Source: a bacterium (lineage in GTDB: Bacteria; SZUA-182; DTGQ01). Taken from it: a DNA stretch of 9,077 nucleotides. Shown here in pieces: positions 5,387 through 9,077 of this stretch. The notes below the pieces were generated by a model. The model saw nothing but the letters and a program-made list of their open reading frames with translations, ran no database searches and was not told the origin of the DNA. Every line of letters begins with the position of its first letter. Position 1 is the stretch's first letter. The position numbers and the translations under genes are program-made. The stretch covers positions 1 to 9,077 of the forward strand of contig JAILZY010000120.1 of NCBI GenBank assembly GCA_023512255.1. The letters run 5' to 3'.

Positions 5387-7561
5387 ATGGAGAAAAAAGA
5401 GAGGGATAAGGAGATTAGGGTTGCCCATGCTGTCTGTGGTAGAGTACGGCTTAAGATAAATAGCTCCAATGATGACCTGCTCAGGAGCTTGGAAGACTTT
5501 TTCCAGGATCAGGAGGGAATTTCAGAGGTTAGGCTGAATCGATCATCGAGAAGCCTAATCCTGAGCTATAGACCAGATCTTGTCAGTGAACAGGACCTGA
5601 TCGGCCTCATCGAGAAGTTTTCCTTCGAAGAACTCATGAATAGCTACTCTCTGCCCAGGAAGAGACCATCCTGGGCCGGCAGTCCCCGTTGTGACGGCGG
5701 GCACCCTATGTCATCATGGCTACCTCTGGCCTTATCCAGCGCCGCGGTTGCCTTTGGCCTGTTGTCTGAATCGGCTCTTGTTCCCTGGCTTGTGGCCGGA
5801 GCGAGCGTTCCGATCTTAAATCGTGCTCTGAATGCTCTGCTCGCCCAAAAAGGCAGGCTTAATGTAGATGTCCTCGATGCTGCGGCGGTGGCTACTCTTG
5901 CCCTTCGCCGACAGTTTAATACGGCGGCAGCTATGGTTTGGCTTGTTTCCTTGGGGGATTTTATTCGTGAGGCCACTGTGCAGCGATCTCACCGGGCGAT
6001 TGAGAGGCTCTTTCGTGGCCAGAGTCAAGTCTCCTGGATTGTCCGTGGGGGGAAGAAGGTCAGGGTCAGGGTCGGGGAGATTAAAAAGGGGGAGGTGGTG
6101 GTCGTCTATCCGGGTGAGCTTATTCCAGTGGATGGGATCATTCTTTCGGGTAGAGCCACCGTTGACCAGAAAATACTTACCGGAGAATCGATGCCGGTAG
6201 AAAAGGAAAAAGGAGGCTATGTGTATGCGGGATGTGTGGTCAGGGAGGGAAAACTATATCTTAGAGCAGAGAAGGTAGGAGCCGAGACAGTTAAGTCTAA
6301 GATTATTCAAATGGTGAGCAATGCCCCGATTCATGAAACCAGGATTCAGAATTATGCTGAGCGATTTGCCGGACGCCTCGTGCCCTGGAGCTTTATGGCC
6401 GCGGGGGTATCCCTGGCCCTGTCTGGCAATACTGGCACAGCCGCTTCCCTGCTGATCGTTGACTATGGCACAGGCATTCGAGTGGCTGCCCCGACTACGG
6501 TCTTAAGCTCTATGACCTGGGCAGCCCGTCAAGGGATTCTGATCAAGGGAGGCCGCTACCTTGAGCTCCTGGCCAAGGTCGATACGATTGTTTTTGATAA
6601 AACAGGAACCCTGACCATCGGAGAGCCTGAGGTGGTCGAGATTATCCCCTATGGGAAAAATGTTAGCCCCGAGAAGGTCTTGTCCCTGGCCGCAGCAGCC
6701 GAGGCCAGGCTGACCCATCCTGTGGCTGAGGCCATTGTTAGGGCAGCCCGAAAGCGGGGGCTAGCCATTCCAGAGCGGGAGTCTTCCGAATATTCGATTG
6801 GCTTGGGGATCGAGGCCACAGTTAGCGGATGCTCAGTGCTGGTTGGCTGTCATCGGTTCATGGCTTTGAAAAAAGTCAAGGTTGATCGAGCCGATCGAGA
6901 TATTCTGAGGATGAGGGGGCGAGCCGCTACCCCTTTGTTTGTTGCGGTCGATGGTCGCTTGATCGGACTTTTGATCTATACTGACCCGCCTCGGCCAGAG
7001 GCGCCAAGTGTTATCCGAGCCCTTCGGTCCAGGGGGATTAAAAATCTCATCATGCTGACCGGTGATCATCCAGCTATCGCTCAAAAGGTGGCCCGCAGCC
7101 TGGGTATTGATCAGTACGTGGCCGATGCCTTCCCTGAAGAGAAAGCGCAAGTGGTCAAGTCACTCCAGGAGCGGGGCTGCACTGTGGCTGTGGTGGGAGA
7201 TGGAATAAACGACACCCTAGCCTTTGTCCAGGCCGATGTGGGCATAGCCGTAAAAGGGGGGGCGGATGTAGCCGTAGAGACCGCTCAGGTATCCCTGCTT
7301 GAAGGAAACTTGTGGAAAGTTCCTCAAGCTATTGATATTGCTCGCAGATCAACCCATCTTATTCAGCAGAACTGGAAGATTAACCTCTATCCTAACACGG
7401 GAGCCATTGCCTTCGTCCTGCTTGGGATCCTAGGGCCTGTTGGCACTACCGTGATCAGCAATGGTTCAGCAGTCATCGCTTCCCTGAATGCCTTACGGCC
7501 CCTGATGGACGGCAGCTCACCAGAGAGAGTGGCCGCGCCAGAGAGAGGGGCCGTAGGGTGA
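5387..7561 (+). CDS. P1B-like heavy-metal translocating P-type ATPase with non-canonical metal site
   Basis: This inner-membrane pump couples ATP hydrolysis to cation transport. I start at ATG 5387 (724 aa); a GTG directly before it is in frame, and GAGGGGAG (5371-5378) sits 8 bases upstream. Residues 10-75 form an HMA-like domain (AHAVCGRVRLKI) without CxxC. Membrane segments lie around 110-195, followed by actuator TGES (265-268), phosphorylation site DKTGT (Asp404), P1B-type LTHP (443-446), TGD (558-560) and GDGIND (604-609). The C-terminal membrane pair ends in SNGSAVIASLNALRPL. In the membrane helix that normally carries CPC, the sequence is VDYGTGIRVAAP, with YGT at 360-362, so neither Cu+ nor Zn/Cd/Pb can be assigned. 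The C-terminus carries a tandem duplication (PERVAA PERGAV). It is divergent from fusA and converges on the HEAT gene. The family is certain, the substrate unknown. Confidence 0.92.
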   Translation: MEKKERDKEIRVAHAVCGRVRLKINSSNDDLLRSLEDFFQDQEGISEVRLNRSSRSLILSYRPDLVSEQDLIGLIEKFSFEELMNSYSLPRKRPSWAGSPRCDGGHPMSSWLPLALSSAAVAFGLLSESALVPWLVAGASVPILNRALNALLAQKGRLNVDVLDAAAVATLALRRQFNTAAAMVWLVSLGDFIREATVQRSHRAIERLFRGQSQVSWIVRGGKKVRVRVGEIKKGEVVVVYPGELIPVDGIILSGRATVDQKILTGESMPVEKEKGGYVYAGCVVREGKLYLRAEKVGAETVKSKIIQMVSNAPIHETRIQNYAERFAGRLVPWSFMAAGVSLALSGNTGTAASLLIVDYGTGIRVAAPTTVLSSMTWAARQGILIKGGRYLELLAKVDTIVFDKTGTLTIGEPEVVEIIPYGKNVSPEKVLSLAAAAEARLTHPVAEAIVRAARKRGLAIPERESSEYSIGLGIEATVSGCSVLVGCHRFMALKKVKVDRADRDILRMRGRAATPLFVAVDGRLIGLLIYTDPPRPEAPSVIRALRSRGIKNLIMLTGDHPAIAQKVARSLGIDQYVADAFPEEKAQVVKSLQERGCTVAVVGDGINDTLAFVQADVGIAVKGGADVAVETAQVSLLEGNLWKVPQAIDIARRSTHLIQQNWKINLYPNTGAIAFVLLGILGPVGTTVISNGSAVIASLNALRPLMDGSSPERVAAPERGAVG
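7520..7555 (+). repeat. 18-bp imperfect tandem duplication at the 3' end of the P-type ATPase gene
   Basis: 7520-7537 and 7538-7555 share CCAGAGAGAG and GGCCG and match at 15 of 18 positions. They add six residues in frame (PERVAA then PERGAV) just before the stop. Confidence 0.85.
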
Positions 7562-7609
7562 TAACGGGTAAATATAAAATTAACTCGATAGTGATAAGTG
7601 GTCTTTAAT

Positions 7610-8563
7610 TTAATTTTCCAAATGAGCCAGAATTTCTTCTGCCTTGAGTTTTCCAAGAATATCAATGGCCCGTACTCTGGTTACGTAATTTATGGTCAGG
7701 CTGCTGGCGCACATGGTGAAGAAGGAGATAAGATCGGCTCTGGTTTGCTTTGATAGCCGTGCGGCGGCTGATCTTGAAGAGTCAAGCACGAGGCTGTCCC
7801 GCTGGAGTATGGAGATTAAAGCTGTGCTCATTCGCTCAAGGATTCTTGCGGATGGGTAGGCAAGAGTTTTCAGCATATAGCGGATGATTCCGCGACTGCC
7901 TATTTCACCAAGTGATTCGATGGCCGCAGCTAGGATAAATTCATCATCCCGCTTGAGAAGATCGAGGAGAATCTTAGTAGCTCTCCTTCCGCCGATTCTT
8001 TCAAGGCTCTTGATGCAGGAGAAAATCACCCATGAGTCATCTTCGGTCTGAAGGAGCCTTTCTATGGCTGGAATTGCCTGCTTATCAGCTAGCCTTCCCA
8101 GGCTGGTAAGGGCCGAGCTTCTCACCCTGGGAGAGGGGTCTTGGAGAGTAGCGATCAATGCTTCTGCAGCTTTGGGATTGCCGACAAGACCAAGCAGGTC
8201 AGCCGCTTGGGCCCTGATTAGCTCATCTTGATCATGAAGCAATGGGGTGAGCAAATAGATGTGGTCGTAGGCAAGCCCCTCGATGATTTCAAGGGCCATA
8301 GTGCCTACATGCGCATCAGTTTCATGCAGATCATTTTTATGTTTATACAGCAAGGGCAGGAGGCATTCAATTACCCAGGCTGCGTTGTTTTTAATTAGAT
8401 CAGATGTGGCCAAATCCTGAATCGGTTGATCGCTTTTGGATAAAAATTCCCTAAGTGCTCGGCCTGTCTTTCCGCTTGCCTTTTTTACTAGAGTTTGAAT
8501 GAGCTGGTTTTTTACTGCAAAGTTTATTTTCTCACTACTGCGGGTTTCAAGCTGGTTTGACAT
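7610..8563 (-). CDS. HEAT-repeat protein (PBS-lyase-like repeats)
   Basis: The product is a 317-aa soluble alpha-solenoid, probably a protein-binding scaffold. The start ATG at 8563 is supported by AAGGGAG (8572-8578) 8 bases upstream. Helical repeats of about 31 residues run from roughly 101 to 225: LLTPLLHDQDELIRAQAADL, then AEALIATLQDPSPRVRSSAL, then IPAIERLLQTEDDSWVIFSC, then TKILLDLLKRDDEFILAAAI. Each is followed by a turn such as GLVGNPKA or GEIGSRGI. Degenerate helices fill residues 226-258 and 286-316. The N-terminal 60 residues are charged and non-repetitive. No signal peptide, membrane helix or catalytic motif is visible, so a lyase activity is not implied. It converges on the P-type ATPase gene with 48 bases between the stops and no clear terminator. 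Its partner and pathway are unknown. Confidence 0.85.
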   Translation of the reverse strand: MSNQLETRSSEKINFAVKNQLIQTLVKKASGKTGRALREFLSKSDQPIQDLATSDLIKNNAAWVIECLLPLLYKHKNDLHETDAHVGTMALEIIEGLAYDHIYLLTPLLHDQDELIRAQAADLLGLVGNPKAAEALIATLQDPSPRVRSSALTSLGRLADKQAIPAIERLLQTEDDSWVIFSCIKSLERIGGRRATKILLDLLKRDDEFILAAAIESLGEIGSRGIIRYMLKTLAYPSARILERMSTALISILQRDSLVLDSSRSAAARLSKQTRADLISFFTMCASSLTINYVTRVRAIDILGKLKAEEILAHLEN

Positions 8564-8798
8564 TTTTAGGGCTCCCTTATTTTTTACCCCTAAATTGATA
8601 TATTTTTTTTATTTTATTCTAATTTTTATTTTATTTTAAAATTTCTATTTCCCCCTAAATTGTTAAGGTTGCGATGATTATTATATAATTACTAAAAAAG
8701 CAAAATTGATGCCATAGATTCGATGGCTACAAGGCAGGGCTATTAATGCCGCTTCGCAAGGTAGGGGTGAGGGAATCCCCCATTAAGATCAATCCGAC

Positions 8799-8847
8799 TG
8801 CTTCAATGTGGTGCACAATTTACTAAGTGCTTCAATGTGTTGCACAA
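8799..8847. repeat. 20-bp direct repeat, period 29
   Basis: TGCTTCAATGTG(G/T)TGCACAA occurs at 8799-8818 and 8828-8847, matching at 19 of 20 positions. A related piece GTGCGCAATTT follows at 8903-8913. The regular spacing suggests either a tandem duplication or paired protein-binding sites. Confidence 0.85.
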
Positions 8848-8913
8848 ACTCATATATCTTTAACAAGCTAATATATCTTTTAATGGTATTTTCGCTAATA
8901 AAGTGCGCAATTT

Positions 8914-8934
8914 GGGCGGCCCTAAGGGCCGCCC
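8914..8934. repeat. REP-like perfect palindromic repeat
   Basis: GGGCGGCCC-TAA-GGGCCGCCC has perfect 9-bp arms and a 3-base loop and is followed by CTAC. This GC-rich hairpin in an AT-rich spacer matches the GTAGGGGCGGCCC-type dispersed intergenic repeats that I know from several bacterial genomes. Confidence 0.75.
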
Positions 8935-9077
8935 CTACAGTTGGTTGGGTAATTGGATCTGCTCTCACATTTAGCGAAAGAATCATTTAATATTAACCTC
9001 CTATGCTTTTGCACTTTTTCTCCAAGGCCTTGATTTTACTGGATTTGCTATTAGAGGTAACTTTCAAGGATTTCAAG

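Larger units (their letters stand above)
8564..9077. other. AT-rich intergenic tail with repeats, no supported gene
   Basis: Just upstream of the HEAT gene the DNA is nearly pure A/T, with CCCCTAAATTG repeated at 8587-8597 and 8652-8662. TATAAT at 8685-8680 (minus) could be a -10 for the HEAT gene but lacks a good -35. There is a small hairpin GCCAT/ATGGC (8711-8727). Frames of 60-65 codons on both strands at 8789-8990 are built largely from the two repeats listed separately and lack ribosome sites, so they are not called. No gene is seen in 9000-9077. Confidence 0.55.

Noticed and set aside
8799-8847. TGGTGCA/TTGCACA cores as NtrC enhancer sites
   Set aside because: Each unit has only one half-site and lacks the GCAC-N5-GGTGC dyad; no sigma54 promoter was seen nearby.
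8789-8990. Short frames on both strands, one reading NTIKRYISLLKIYEF like a winged-helix fragment
   Set aside because: They overlap each other, are made largely of repeat and REP-like DNA, and lack ribosome sites. A degraded gene remnant is possible but not supportable.

Overview
The window is a bacterial chromosome segment with translation-related housekeeping genes on the minus strand and accessory genes at both ends. The EF-G belongs, by its motifs, to the subtype I associate with spirochaetes, planctomycetes, deltaproteobacteria and mitochondria (spdEFG1-like). Together with the mix of AT-rich spacers and moderately GC-rich genes this suggests a deltaproteobacterial or related uncultured lineage. 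That placement is an inference and weak below phylum level.

Layout: Positions 1-921 hold an AT-rich, decayed restriction-endonuclease gene (minus). It is followed, going up the coordinates, by tRNA-Ser(CGA) (967-1064) and tadA (1039-1560), whose last codons overlap the tRNA gene. Next come a stand-alone RecA/DnaB-like ATPase (1731-2441) and fusA for EF-G (2538-4622), all on the minus strand. The 764-base spacer 4623-5386 carries a candidate small RNA or attenuated leader on the minus strand (about 4809-4966, with promoter, four hairpins and intrinsic terminator) and an operator-like inverted repeat before the next gene. A P1B-like heavy-metal P-type ATPase follows on the plus strand (5387-7561), facing a convergent HEAT-repeat gene (7610-8563, minus). 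The last 514 bases are AT-rich and carry dispersed repeats, with no convincing gene.

How the parts relate: tadA (inosine-34 editing of tRNA), tRNA-Ser and fusA are all decoding or elongation functions and lie in one direction. The ATPase between them may be co-transcribed with fusA, but its role is unknown. The P-type ATPase probably exports or imports a transition metal, but it lacks both the CxxC of a classical HMA domain and the CPC-type membrane metal site, so its substrate cannot be named.

Most notable: (i) the restriction enzyme is broken twice within 22 bases, by a 4-bp duplication and by a stop codon exactly at the catalytic glutamate; (ii) tadA ends inside a tRNA gene; (iii) a candidate RNA upstream of fusA has a 7-nt element repeated in a hairpin and in its terminator, allowing alternative pairing; (iv) the P-type ATPase has a non-canonical metal site; (v) short tandem duplications recur across the window.
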